From NCBI GenBank assembly GCA_046295655.1, contig JBKBMT010000027.1, forward strand, positions 1-35,938: DNA of 35,938 bases, written 5' to 3'. The position numbers and the translations under genes were made by a program. Below the pieces are notes generated by a model. The model did no database searches. It had not been told where the DNA came from and saw only the letters and a program-made list of their open reading frames with translations. The DNA comes from JBKBMT01 sp046295655. GTDB lineage: Bacteria > Pseudomonadota > Alphaproteobacteria > Rhodobacterales > Rhodobacteraceae. Of this stretch, positions 24,125-32,287 are shown piece by piece (the stretch's first letter is position 1; every line of letters starts with the position of its first letter).

Positions 24125-24186
24125 CGGAAAAGTTTACCAAAAGGAAGAATGTCACAAATCCGTCATGAATGTCATCCGGAAAGTTT
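24125..24186 (-). promoter_or_regulatory. AT-rich upstream region with nested repeats
   Basis: This stretch lies just before the 24114 start. It contains GAATGTCA twice (24147-24154 and 24167-24174, exactly 20 bases apart). On the outside is a second near-repeat pair, CGGAAAAGTTT (24125-24135) and CGGAAAGTTT (24177-24186). Two-turn spacing of the inner copies is what a regulator binding one helix face would need. No confident -35/-10 pair could be fixed. Confidence 0.35.
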
Positions 24187-24393
24187 GCGGATAGGTGGCG
24201 TAACGGCCGCGGCATGAGTCCTTGACCGCCCTGGTCCATGCTCGGGCCATGAAGGTCAGGTGCAGAGGTGGCGTGCCGGGGCCGTCCGGTGCGATCGCGA
24301 TGTTCTTGTCCGGGATCCACGGCAGGTGTTTCCCGGCTCGTGCCCGATCGACCAGGCCAGGTGAGTATCCCGACGCGCCGCAGGCGACGGCTC
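24152..24393 (-). pseudogene. Possible 3' remnant of an unidentified gene
   Basis: Between the sulfotransferase stop and the unknown gene, the minus strand carries an open frame of about 80 codons ending at a TGA at 24152. It includes PWIPDKNIAIAPDGPG and HLTFMARAWTRAVKD and strongly favours G/C at third positions, as real genes here do. It has no start of its own apart from one late Met. It could be the tail of a gene lost when the neighbouring genes moved in. No family was recognised, and chance openness in GC-rich DNA remains possible. Confidence 0.3.
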
Positions 24394-25563
24394 TCACAGG
24401 CCCCGAAGCCTGTCGCGGACGAGGCGCAGACAGGCGCGAAGCCATTGCGGCTGGTGTTGGATCGCCTCGGCAAGGCGGAGCTCGCGCAACCTGCGGCGGC
24501 CCTGGGGCGAGGCGCGCTTGGCGGCAAGCCGGGCATCGATCTCTGCCGCGACTTCGGGGGACAGGCCATGCCAAGCCGCGGGCGGTTCCGTCCCGTCCGG
24601 TTCGGGCGCGGTGAAGAGCCGGCCGTCGGGGCGCTTCATCCATCGGCGCGCGATCTCGGCGTTTCCTGTGGCATGGGTGTCCAGCAGATCGCGGGCCTGG
24701 CGCGGGGACATCAGCGGCAGGACCGCGCCGCCCATCTCGGCCGAGATCTCGCGCAGCGCGTCGGCCAGGAACTCGCGCTCGCTGCGCCGCCTGCGGCCGG
24801 GCTCGGCCTGGTCGAGGCGGATCTTCCATTCCAGCACGTCGCGTGACAGGGCGGTGTTGGCCGCGCGGAGATCGCCGGCCGGAACATCCGTGCCGGTGAA
24901 TCCGGCCAGTCCGATCTGCGCAAGCGCGTCCGTGATGACGCTGCCGCCCTCAAGCGAGGGGCGCTCGTAGGGTCGAACCATCAGCGCATCTTCGCCGAAT
25001 GTTGCGGCCCAGACCGACAGCGAACGACGATAGTCGAGCCTTGGGGCAAGCCCTCTTGCGAACTCCTCGATCGTGGAGAAGCTGGGCCCACTGTTGGTCC
25101 CGGCATACTTTATCCGCTGATTGGCGAGCGACTCGAGCCACAGATCCTGACGGCGCAGATAGACGAGGACCCGAACCTCGGCTCCGTCGAGCAAGGCTCG
25201 AAGCCGTGCGATGTAGGCGGCTTCGGCCTCGCGGAAGGCGGCCTCGGTGTCGAACAGCAGGGCGTCGGGATGACCGGTGAAGCCTTCGGCGCTCAGCACG
25301 ACCTGCTGGACACCGGCCTTGGCGGCCTGGTCGCGGAGCTGGTCGAAAGCAGCTTCGGCAGTGATGCCGATCCCGCTTCTTCGGCCTGCAACCTCGGCCG
25401 ACAGCGCGTTGTGATTCTTCAGCCCCAGCGGGAGCCCCCACAGCCGCAGATCGGGGTAGAGCGTTCCGGCAGCGAGCAGGGCGCGACGGTTACGCGCAAG
25501 GTAGGCCTGCAATGCCGTGGTCCCGGTCTTGGCAGTGCCGATGTGCAGGACGAATCGGGTCAT
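24394..25563 (-). CDS. PAPS-dependent sulfotransferase-like protein
   Basis: The 389-residue product begins with VLHIGTAKTGTTALQAYL, a clear 5'-phosphosulfate-binding loop (K12 to T16) of carbohydrate sulfotransferases. RVLVYLRRQDLWLESL (about 120-135) fits the 3'-phosphate-binding strand and helix, with an Arg and a downstream Glu-Ser. No signal peptide or membrane helix is present, so sulfation would occur in the cytoplasm. The ATG at 25563 is chosen because it directly precedes the conserved loop; the frame is open for much longer upstream but without family similarity. In this setting the likely substrate is a sugar of the surface polysaccharide. Such proteins are also used for other acceptors, so the substrate is inferred. 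Confidence 0.8.
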   Translation of the reverse strand: MTRFVLHIGTAKTGTTALQAYLARNRRALLAAGTLYPDLRLWGLPLGLKNHNALSAEVAGRRSGIGITAEAAFDQLRDQAAKAGVQQVVLSAEGFTGHPDALLFDTEAAFREAEAAYIARLRALLDGAEVRVLVYLRRQDLWLESLANQRIKYAGTNSGPSFSTIEEFARGLAPRLDYRRSLSVWAATFGEDALMVRPYERPSLEGGSVITDALAQIGLAGFTGTDVPAGDLRAANTALSRDVLEWKIRLDQAEPGRRRRSEREFLADALREISAEMGGAVLPLMSPRQARDLLDTHATGNAEIARRWMKRPDGRLFTAPEPDGTEPPAAWHGLSPEVAAEIDARLAAKRASPQGRRRLRELRLAEAIQHQPQWLRACLRLVRDRLRGL

Positions 25564-25730
25564 GGGTGCCGGCCTCGCTATCCGCTCAAGCGTGGCATTG
25601 CCAGTCCCCAGCGGTGCTGTGCAAGGAGAACGGCGATGGTCCGACCTGAACCGGCAGGCACGCGATGGAGCCTGACCGCCGTCCGGCACTGTGCGGTCGC
25701 TATGCGCAGGGCCCGCGTTTGCACTTGGTT

Positions 25731-26870
25731 TCAGCGGACCGGGCCGCCGAGCGGCGGGACGGGAACCGCCCCTTTCGAGGCGGGCCGCTCGTTGAGCAGC
25801 AGAAGCAGGAGCGGCACCCGCCGCACGACCAGATGGTGAAACCCGAGCGTCAGCGCGGCGGTCAGAACGGCGATGAGCCAGAACTGGATCGCGCTGCCCT
25901 CGGGCAGCCAGGGCCGCAGCAGCAGGGCGAGGCAGTAGATCACGAGGTAGTGCAGGAGGTAGGCGGTGTAGATGCCCTCGGACACGAAGCCCCATGCCCG
26001 GTTCGGGCCGGGAAACAGCCGCCGCGTCACAGCCAGCAGCGCGAAGAACACCGCGCAGACGGTGAGTTCGCGCTTCACGATACCCGCGACACTGCCGAGC
26101 CCGCCGGGCAGGGCCGGCGCCAGCTCCACCACCAGCCAAAGCGAAGCCGCGACGGCGATCAGCGGCAGGTCGATCCGGTGGAGCCGTTCCCAGAGCCGGG
26201 GCTGACCGAAGAGGGCAAGCCCGAGCACGTAGTAGGGCGCATAGGCCAGCGTGGCGAGCACGATCCAGGGTGCGCCGAGTGCCTTTCCGGTCAGGCTGTA
26301 GACCCCCCGCAGCGCCACGACCGCCGCCGCCACGACCAGCGCCACGCAGAGCGCCAGCACCGCATCGGGCAGCCGCTGGGCGGCCTTGCCGATGACCGGG
26401 CCCGCGCCGGCCGGGCCGACCAGCCGCCACAGCAGCGATGCGGCAAGGGTATAGGCGATCAGCGCGATCAGGAACCACAGATGCAGGTGCCAGACGAAAT
26501 TGGTGCCGATCCCGTTGGCCGGATCGAACGACTGCGCCACGATCCCGCCGAGCCGGTCGAACCCGGTCGGTCCGATGCGCCAGGCGTGCACGGCCCAGAG
26601 CGCCAGCGGGTTCAGGACGAGAAGCCCGAAGGTGAGCGGCAGGCCAAGGGCGAGCAGGCGCGATCCGAAGAAGGCGCGCAAACTGCGTTTCGTCAGCAGA
26701 AGCCCCGCGAAGAAGCCGGAGACGGCGAAGAAGGTGCCCATGCGGAAGTGGTGCGATGCGGTGCCGACGGCCTCGAGAACGCCGAAGTCCCCCAGTGTCG
26801 TCACATGGACGAATATTCCGACGAGCATCGCGAAGGCGCGCAGGTAGTCGAGGTAGTATAGCCGCTCCAT
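25731..26870 (-). CDS. Membrane acyltransferase, acyltransferase-3 family (OpgC-like)
   Basis: The 379-residue product has about ten hydrophobic segments and the N-terminal signature YYLDYLRAFAMLVGIFVHV, with the conserved Arg and His of acyltransferase-3/OpgC proteins. FFAVSGFFAGLLL and VWHLHLWFLIALI follow in the usual places. These inner-membrane enzymes add acetyl or succinyl groups to glycans outside the cytoplasm. The ATG at 26870 is preferred (ACAGG upstream on the minus strand); a TTG at 26894 would add eight residues. It is divergent from the large beta-helix gene and lies 167 bases upstream of the sulfotransferase in the same direction, so both may decorate the same polymer. Confidence 0.85.
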   Translation of the reverse strand: MERLYYLDYLRAFAMLVGIFVHVTTLGDFGVLEAVGTASHHFRMGTFFAVSGFFAGLLLTKRSLRAFFGSRLLALGLPLTFGLLVLNPLALWAVHAWRIGPTGFDRLGGIVAQSFDPANGIGTNFVWHLHLWFLIALIAYTLAASLLWRLVGPAGAGPVIGKAAQRLPDAVLALCVALVVAAAVVALRGVYSLTGKALGAPWIVLATLAYAPYYVLGLALFGQPRLWERLHRIDLPLIAVAASLWLVVELAPALPGGLGSVAGIVKRELTVCAVFFALLAVTRRLFPGPNRAWGFVSEGIYTAYLLHYLVIYCLALLLRPWLPEGSAIQFWLIAVLTAALTLGFHHLVVRRVPLLLLLLNERPASKGAVPVPPLGGPVR

Positions 26871-26972
26871 TGTCGCCTGTCCCGTTCCGGTCAAGATCTG
26901 GAAGACTCGCCGCTGCCAGCCGCAGGATTGCCGCCGATTTGCCCGGCGAGTGCAAGCGGCTTCGCGCCTGTC

Positions 26973-26985
26973 CCCGAAAATCGGG
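26973..26985. other. Small inverted repeat in a divergent intergenic region
   Basis: CCCGA-AAA-TCGGG lies midway in the 237-base space between the acyltransferase (-) and the beta-helix gene (+), followed by TTGTTTAGG. It could be a small operator or hairpin controlling one or both genes. No clear promoter pair was found in this space. Confidence 0.25.
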
Positions 26986-27107
26986 CGTATTGTTTAGGTT
27001 TCGATCACCGTATTGCCGCAGTTTCAGCCGCTCTCGGTCGCAGTCTGACCCGACTGCTGCCGCAAGTGGCTGCCCAAATGCAGCCCAGATCCCACACCGA
27101 GGTTTCC

Positions 27108-29972
27108 ATGGCACAGACAATCCTCGTCAGCTCGATCGACGGCCTTCACGCGGCGCTGGCCGCCGCGAAGGGAGGCGAGACCATCCTGCTTGCCCCCGGT
27201 CACTATGGCGAGCTTTCCATCAATCCGCGCGCCAGAAACGGCTACGACGGAAAGTTCCCCACCGAAGTCACGATCACCTCTGCCGATGCGAGCAATCCGG
27301 CCTCGTTCGGGCGTCTGTTCCTGGACGGCGTGACGAACATGACCTTCTCGAACCTGCTGTTCGACTACAGGGTCGAGGAAGGCGTGAACGCGACCCGGGA
27401 TCGGCCCTTCCGCGCGGAATACACGACGAACGTCAAGTTCCTCGATAACGAGTTCCGCGGCGATGTGGCGCAAGGTGTTTCCGAAACGGCCGACGGGTTC
27501 GGCACGGCAATCGGCCTCAGCGTGACGCGTTCGGTCGGTGCGGTCATCGAGGGCAACGAGTTGCATAGCTGGCACCGTGGCCTGATCGTCAGCCATTCGG
27601 ACAATTCGGTGGTAAGGGGCAACGAGGTTCACGACTTCCGCTCGGACGGCATGAACTTCGTCGCGGTGCAGGGAATCCTGATCGAGGACAACCACATCCA
27701 CAGCTGCCGCGCGTCTCGCGACTCAGGCGATCATGCCGACATGATCCAGTTCTGGACCAGCGGCACAAGCCGTCCGACGACGGATGTGGTGATCCGCAAC
27801 AACCTGCTCGACATCGCCGACGGTTCGTACACCCAGTCGATCTTCATGCGGAACGAATCGGTCGACAGTCAGGGCGGTGGCCGGGAGATGTACTACCGCA
27901 ACATCCTGATCGAGAACAACACGATCTACAACAGCCATACCCATGGCATCACGGTCGGCGAGGTCGACGGGCTCATCATCCGCAACAACTCCGTCATCCG
28001 GGTCGCCGATCAGAGCAACCCCAAGGACAATGGCAGCGGTCTCTGGACGCCGTCGATCAGGGTCAAGAGCGCGTCCGAGAATGTCGAGATCGTGGGCAAC
28101 GCCTCGGACAGCATCGTCGGACACTCCGGGCAGGCGACCTGGACGGTAAAGAACAACGCCTTCATCCAGAGCAACAACCCCTTCGCCCCCGGCTTCTACG
28201 GGGATGTCTTCGTCGGCTCGACGCTGCTTGACGCCGGGGCCGCAAACGGGTTCATCGCGAAGCCGGGCGGCATGCTGGATCTGCTGGGCGCGGGCTCGAC
28301 GCTCACCCGCTTCGATCCGACGCTGGCCAAGACAAAGCCGCTGTTCGACGTCTCGGGCGTTGCCGGCGACGGCGCCGCCCGGGTGTTCGACGCCAGCCTC
28401 ACCGCGGCGGCGCTCGGAAAGGCGGCGGCAGAATTCGTGTGGACCTTCAGCGACGGCACCCGCGAAGTCGGGCCGGTCGTGCAGCACAAGTTCCCGGAAG
28501 GCGGCATCTATGGCGCCACCCTGACCGTGGTCCTGATCGACGGCACGCGCCTGTCGGCCGAGACATCGATCGGGCTTGCCGGCCGCGAGATGATCTCGTT
28601 CAACGCCAAGACCGGGTCGTTCCATGCCTTCGGCTACGGGCAGGAGACGGTTCTCGCTCCGGTCGAATCGCTGACCAGCGAGGGCATCAAGCTCGGCGCA
28701 ACCGGGGTTGTGGCGCGGGTCGAAGGCTCCGCCACCCGCGAACTGCGCGGTTCGGACGACTTCGAGATCGCCTTCACGCTGCGCTCCGACGCCCCCGGGA
28801 ATTCGGGTGAGCTGTTCCGGTTCCACGGGGCGATGGTCGCCTCGGTCAACAGTTCCGGCCAGCTTTCCTTCCTGATGTCGAATACAGCCGGATCGGCCGT
28901 CACGCTGCGGTCGGATACAAGGCTGCCGCTGAACGATGGCAAGGCGCATGACGTTGTGGTCCGCTTTGTCGACGGCAAGCTTTCGATCTCGGTGGATGGA
29001 ACGGCTGCCGGCAGCATGGCCGTGGCAGGAACGCTGCCCACCGGCAGCTTCCAGGGCCTGGCCTTCGGCAATGCCTGGGGCAAAGCCAACTTCGCCGGCA
29101 CGATCAGCGCCTTCGATATCCGGATCGACGTGGAGGATTACACCGGGGTGCCTTCCGGTACGCCGATCGGCAGCCCTGCCCCCCAGCCGGACGCGGTGTT
29201 GAGCGAACCGCCGGTCCTGCCGTCGAAGCCTGCCGAGCCGGTTGTGGACGACAACCCGACGCCCCCCTCGCATCCCGACGGAGAGCCGGAAATCGAGCTT
29301 TCGCCCGCGCCGGAGATCATACTGTCGCCGGCGCCGAAGCCGGTCGGCCCGCGTGCGGATCTGGTGAACGAGACGCTGGCCGATTCATGGAACGTGTTCA
29401 AGCTCGACCTGTCCGACCTGGCGGGGCAGGGTGTGCGGCTGGTGGATCACGCGCATGTCGCCAATGGCGCCGGCGGTCCGGCGCTGCGGCTTGACGGGCA
29501 CAAGGACCATGCCGCGCTCGGCCGGATCCAGGCTCTGGAAAAGGCCGAACAGGTCGCGGCGACGATCGAGTTCACCCGCGAAACCTCGAACGGAACCGAG
29601 CGGCTGTTCTGGAACAACCAGAAGTTCGGCGTCACGCTGATCGACGATGCCATCCAGATCAACGTCGCCACCGCCAAGGAGGGCTTCAAGCAGATCCGCA
29701 TCGACGATGCCGGGGTCGGCAACACGGCGACCAACCGGGTGACGGTGCTTCTGGACGCCGCGCAGGATCGCATGCAGGTCTTCGTGAACAACGATCTGAA
29801 GCTCGACGAGCGGAGCACCGACTTCGACCTCCAGTCCGGCAGCAAGAAGGAATGGGGCTGGACGATCGGAAACGAGTTCAACCGGCATTTCTCGGGTGAT
29901 GTGCATGACTTCCGCCTGGGCGACTGGTTCGAGTTCCTGGACGATCAGCCCAGTTTCAACGGCCTCGCCTGA
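27108..29972 (+). CDS. Large beta-helix, PKD-like and double LamG protein, probably glycan-acting
   Basis: The 954-residue product starts directly with a beta-helix cap (VSSIDGLHAALAAAKGGETILLAPGHY) and has no signal peptide. Residues about 1-380 form right-handed beta-helix repeats with many N-N-x-I and EGN patterns. Within them GDHADMIQFW (H209, D211, Q214) stands out as a possible active-site strip, as in glycan lyases and epimerases. A PKD-like domain (about 424-490, FDASLTAAALG to VVLIDG) follows. Then come a LamG/concanavalin-like domain (about 500-680), a proline-rich linker (about 682-746) and a second LamG domain (757-945). Secretion without a Sec signal suggests a type I exporter, though no RTX repeats are seen. 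It precedes the UDP-xylose synthase gene by 100 bases. Lyase, epimerase or structural binding protein are all possible. Confidence 0.8.
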   Translation: MAQTILVSSIDGLHAALAAAKGGETILLAPGHYGELSINPRARNGYDGKFPTEVTITSADASNPASFGRLFLDGVTNMTFSNLLFDYRVEEGVNATRDRPFRAEYTTNVKFLDNEFRGDVAQGVSETADGFGTAIGLSVTRSVGAVIEGNELHSWHRGLIVSHSDNSVVRGNEVHDFRSDGMNFVAVQGILIEDNHIHSCRASRDSGDHADMIQFWTSGTSRPTTDVVIRNNLLDIADGSYTQSIFMRNESVDSQGGGREMYYRNILIENNTIYNSHTHGITVGEVDGLIIRNNSVIRVADQSNPKDNGSGLWTPSIRVKSASENVEIVGNASDSIVGHSGQATWTVKNNAFIQSNNPFAPGFYGDVFVGSTLLDAGAANGFIAKPGGMLDLLGAGSTLTRFDPTLAKTKPLFDVSGVAGDGAARVFDASLTAAALGKAAAEFVWTFSDGTREVGPVVQHKFPEGGIYGATLTVVLIDGTRLSAETSIGLAGREMISFNAKTGSFHAFGYGQETVLAPVESLTSEGIKLGATGVVARVEGSATRELRGSDDFEIAFTLRSDAPGNSGELFRFHGAMVASVNSSGQLSFLMSNTAGSAVTLRSDTRLPLNDGKAHDVVVRFVDGKLSISVDGTAAGSMAVAGTLPTGSFQGLAFGNAWGKANFAGTISAFDIRIDVEDYTGVPSGTPIGSPAPQPDAVLSEPPVLPSKPAEPVVDDNPTPPSHPDGEPEIELSPAPEIILSPAPKPVGPRADLVNETLADSWNVFKLDLSDLAGQGVRLVDHAHVANGAGGPALRLDGHKDHAALGRIQALEKAEQVAATIEFTRETSNGTERLFWNNQKFGVTLIDDAIQINVATAKEGFKQIRIDDAGVGNTATNRVTVLLDAAQDRMQVFVNNDLKLDERSTDFDLQSGSKKEWGWTIGNEFNRHFSGDVHDFRLGDWFEFLDDQPSFNGLA

Positions 29973-29991
29973 CCCGTCCGATAAGCCGGGG

Positions 29992-30021
29992 TTGACGCCC
30001 CGCGGCCGGCGCGCATAGGGT
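29992..30021 (+). promoter_or_regulatory. Candidate promoter of the UDP-xylose synthase operon
   Basis: TTGACG (29992-29997) and TAGGGT (30016-30021) are 18 bases apart, an arrangement common in alphaproteobacterial promoters. A start near 30028 would give a leader of about 45 bases. A perfect 8-bp inverted repeat, CCGGCGCG (30006-30013) and CGCGCCGG (30022-30029), brackets the -10 element, and a CCGGGGCCCCGG palindrome follows at 30031-30042. The repeats could also act as a terminator for the preceding gene. Confidence 0.5.
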
Positions 30022-30072
30022 CGCGCCGGTCCGGGGCCCCGGCCGTTTCTGCATGATCGATCGGACTCCAGC

Positions 30073-31044
30073 ATGAACAGCGTCTCGGGAATTGTCGCGC
30101 GCCGGATTCTGGTGACCGGGGGGGCGGGGTTTCTGGGCAGCCATCTGTGCGACCGGCTGGTGGAGGCGGGGCACGAAGTGTTGTGCCTCGACAACTACTT
30201 CACCGGGCGACGGGCCAACGTCGCCCATCTGCTCGATCGGCCGAACTTCGAGCTGATGCGGCACGACGTGACCTTCCCGCTGTATGTCGAGGTCGACGAG
30301 ATCTACAACCTCGCCTGTCCGGCAAGCCCGGTGCATTACCAGTTCGATCCCGTGCAGACGACCAAGACCAGCGTGCACGGGGCGATCAACATGCTCGGGC
30401 TGGCCAAGCGGACCCGTGCCAAGATCTTCCAGGCGTCAACCAGCGAGGTCTATGGCGATCCGTCGGTGCATCCGCAGACCGAGGACTACTGGGGCAACGT
30501 GAACCCGATCGGTCCGCGGTCCTGCTATGATGAGGGCAAGCGCTGCGCCGAGACGCTGTTCTTCGACTATCACCGCCAGCACAAGGTACGCATAAAGGTC
30601 GCGCGGATCTTCAACACCTACGGGCCGCGGATGCACCCGCAGGACGGGCGCGTGGTTTCGAACTTCATCGTCCAGGCGCTGAAGGGGCAGGACATCACCA
30701 TCTTCGGCGACGGCCAGCAGACGCGATCGTTCTGCTTCCATTCGGACCTGATCCGCGGGTTCCTTGCGCTGATGGACAGCCCCGACGAGGTGACAGGGCC
30801 GATCAACCTGGGCAATCCGGGCGAGTTCTCGATGCTGGAACTGGCCGAGACGGTGCTCGATCTGACCGGCTCGCGCTCGAAACTGGTATTCCTGCCGCTG
30901 CCGCAGGACGATCCCCGCCAGCGCCGCCCCGACATCGGACGGGCCCGCGACCTCTTGGGGTGGGAGCCGACCGTGCCCCTGCGGGATGGGCTGATCGAGA
31001 CGATTGCCTATTTCGACCGGCTGCTTGCCACGACCGAGGTCTGA
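30073..31044 (+). CDS. uxs: UDP-glucuronate decarboxylase (UDP-xylose synthase)
   Basis: This NAD-dependent short-chain enzyme converts UDP-glucuronate to UDP-xylose in the cytoplasm. The 323-residue product has the Rossmann motif TGGAGFLGS (15-23) and the UXS-typical runs LDNYFTGRR, RHDVTFPLYVEVDEIYNLACPASP, TTKTSVHGAINMLGLAKR and STSEVYGDP. The catalytic YDEGK (Y152, K156) is in place, and the QTRSFCF pattern follows. Length and conservation throughout make this a secure call over other NDP-sugar epimerases. It heads a set with the next two glycosyltransferases (gap of four bases, then a four-base overlap), so xylose or a derivative is likely a building block of the local glycan. Confidence 0.93.
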   Translation: MNSVSGIVARRILVTGGAGFLGSHLCDRLVEAGHEVLCLDNYFTGRRANVAHLLDRPNFELMRHDVTFPLYVEVDEIYNLACPASPVHYQFDPVQTTKTSVHGAINMLGLAKRTRAKIFQASTSEVYGDPSVHPQTEDYWGNVNPIGPRSCYDEGKRCAETLFFDYHRQHKVRIKVARIFNTYGPRMHPQDGRVVSNFIVQALKGQDITIFGDGQQTRSFCFHSDLIRGFLALMDSPDEVTGPINLGNPGEFSMLELAETVLDLTGSRSKLVFLPLPQDDPRQRRPDIGRARDLLGWEPTVPLRDGLIETIAYFDRLLATTEV

Positions 31045-31048
31045 GCCG

Positions 31049-32287
31049 GTGCCGCGGCTTCGCGCCCTGATCGTCGCCTTCGGGCTGGACGGCGAGGATG
31101 TGGGCGAGACCTATTCCGCCTTCCAGTGGGTGAAGGCGCTGGCGGAGGAGGCCGACCTGACGGTGCTGGCAACCCAGCGCCACAGCAGCACCCCGCTTGG
31201 GCGCCAGCTTCCCGAGGCCGAGGTCGTGACATGGCCCGAACCGCGGGTGCTGTACGAGCGGTTCGAGCGGTTCAATGCCATGGCGCAGCCCTGGCTGCCG
31301 GTCTTCAACCGGAAGGTCGCGCGCTGGATCCGCGCGGCGCAGGCGGCCGGGCGCCGGTTCGACGTGGCGCACCAGATCCTGCCGCAGGCGCCGCGACATG
31401 CGACGCCGCTGCGTCATTTCCGGATACCTTATGTGCTGGGACCGCTGGGAGGCGGGCTGGACACGCCACCCGGGTTCGCGGCCGAGGTAGGCCGAGAAAG
31501 CCGGATCGTGCGTTTGCGCGAACTGGACGGCTGGCGGCTGCGCCATGATCCGGCCTTGCGCCGCGGGCTGGAACGGGCCGGGCTGATCCTGGGGGTTGCG
31601 CCCTACATCCAGCAACGCCTGCACGCAGCCGGACTGGGCCATCTGCCGTTCCGCCCGGTGCTGGAACGGGCGCACGGCCCGATGCCCGCCCTGCCCGAGC
31701 GACAGCGCGTGGCCGGGCAGCTCCGGCTGCTGCATGTCGGCCGGGTGGTGAGGACGAAGGCCTTGCGCGACACCGTGCGCGCCATGGCACTGCTGCGCGA
31801 CATGCCCGGGGTCACGCTGACAAGTGCCGGCGACGGGCCCGATCTGGCGGCCTGCAGGGCAGAGGCCGATGCGCTGGGGCTGGGCGACCGGGTCCGGTTT
31901 CTCGGACGCGTTCCGCGGGCCGAGGTGGACCGGCTCTATGCCGGATCGGATGTGTTCTGCTTCCCGAGCTTCCGCGAGCCGATGGGCGGGGTGTTCTTCG
32001 AGGCGATGGAATGGGGCCTGCCGGTGATCGCGGCGGCGCGGGGCGGCCCGGATTTCATTGTGGACGACACGAGCGGGATCCGCCTGCCGGTGGAGACCCC
32101 AGAGCAGTTCGCGCGCGACATTGCCGAGGCCATCCGGCGGCTTGCCAACGATCCTGCGCTGCGTCTGTCGCTGGGCCAGGGCGCGCGCCGCCGGCTGGAG
32201 AGCTTCGGCACATGGCAGGACAAGGCGCTTGAGACCGTGGCCCTGTGGCGCGGCCTGCTGGGTCCGCAGAGCGGCGCGACAGCATGA
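31049..32287 (+). CDS. Family 4 glycosyltransferase (GT-B)
   Basis: The 412-residue product starts at a GTG (31049), four bases after the UDP-xylose synthase stop; an earlier GTG frame would overlap that gene. The C-terminal half is a Glycos_transf_1 domain: LRLLHVGRVVRTKAL, then SAGDGPDL, FLGRVPRAEVDRLYAGSDVFCFPSFREPMGGVFFEAM with the E(x7)E-type donor-binding pattern. The N-terminal half has the GT-B acceptor fold (VAFGLDGEDVGETYSAF). It is a retaining, cytoplasmic glycosyltransferase, probably assembling the repeat unit together with the next gene, which it overlaps by four bases. The sugar is unknown. Confidence 0.87.
   Translation: MPRLRALIVAFGLDGEDVGETYSAFQWVKALAEEADLTVLATQRHSSTPLGRQLPEAEVVTWPEPRVLYERFERFNAMAQPWLPVFNRKVARWIRAAQAAGRRFDVAHQILPQAPRHATPLRHFRIPYVLGPLGGGLDTPPGFAAEVGRESRIVRLRELDGWRLRHDPALRRGLERAGLILGVAPYIQQRLHAAGLGHLPFRPVLERAHGPMPALPERQRVAGQLRLLHVGRVVRTKALRDTVRAMALLRDMPGVTLTSAGDGPDLAACRAEADALGLGDRVRFLGRVPRAEVDRLYAGSDVFCFPSFREPMGGVFFEAMEWGLPVIAAARGGPDFIVDDTSGIRLPVETPEQFARDIAEAIRRLANDPALRLSLGQGARRRLESFGTWQDKALETVALWRGLLGPQSGATA

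Noticed and set aside
23227..24168. 313-codon plus-strand open frame opposite the unknown 341-residue gene
   Set aside because: The minus-strand frame has a better start, a basic N-terminal region and a ParB-like loop. The plus-strand product shows no motif, though certainty is lower here because the minus gene is itself unidentified.
25665..26861. 398-codon plus-strand frame opposite the acyltransferase
   Set aside because: Antisense of a clear multi-helix acyltransferase; Gln/Arg/Glu-rich and without domains.
13199..29972. Possible relationship between NosD and the large beta-helix protein at 27108
   Set aside because: Both have beta-helix repeats, but NosD has a signal peptide and NosD-family pattern within the nos operon, while the other has a different cap and added PKD/LamG domains. 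Repeat similarity alone is not paralogy.
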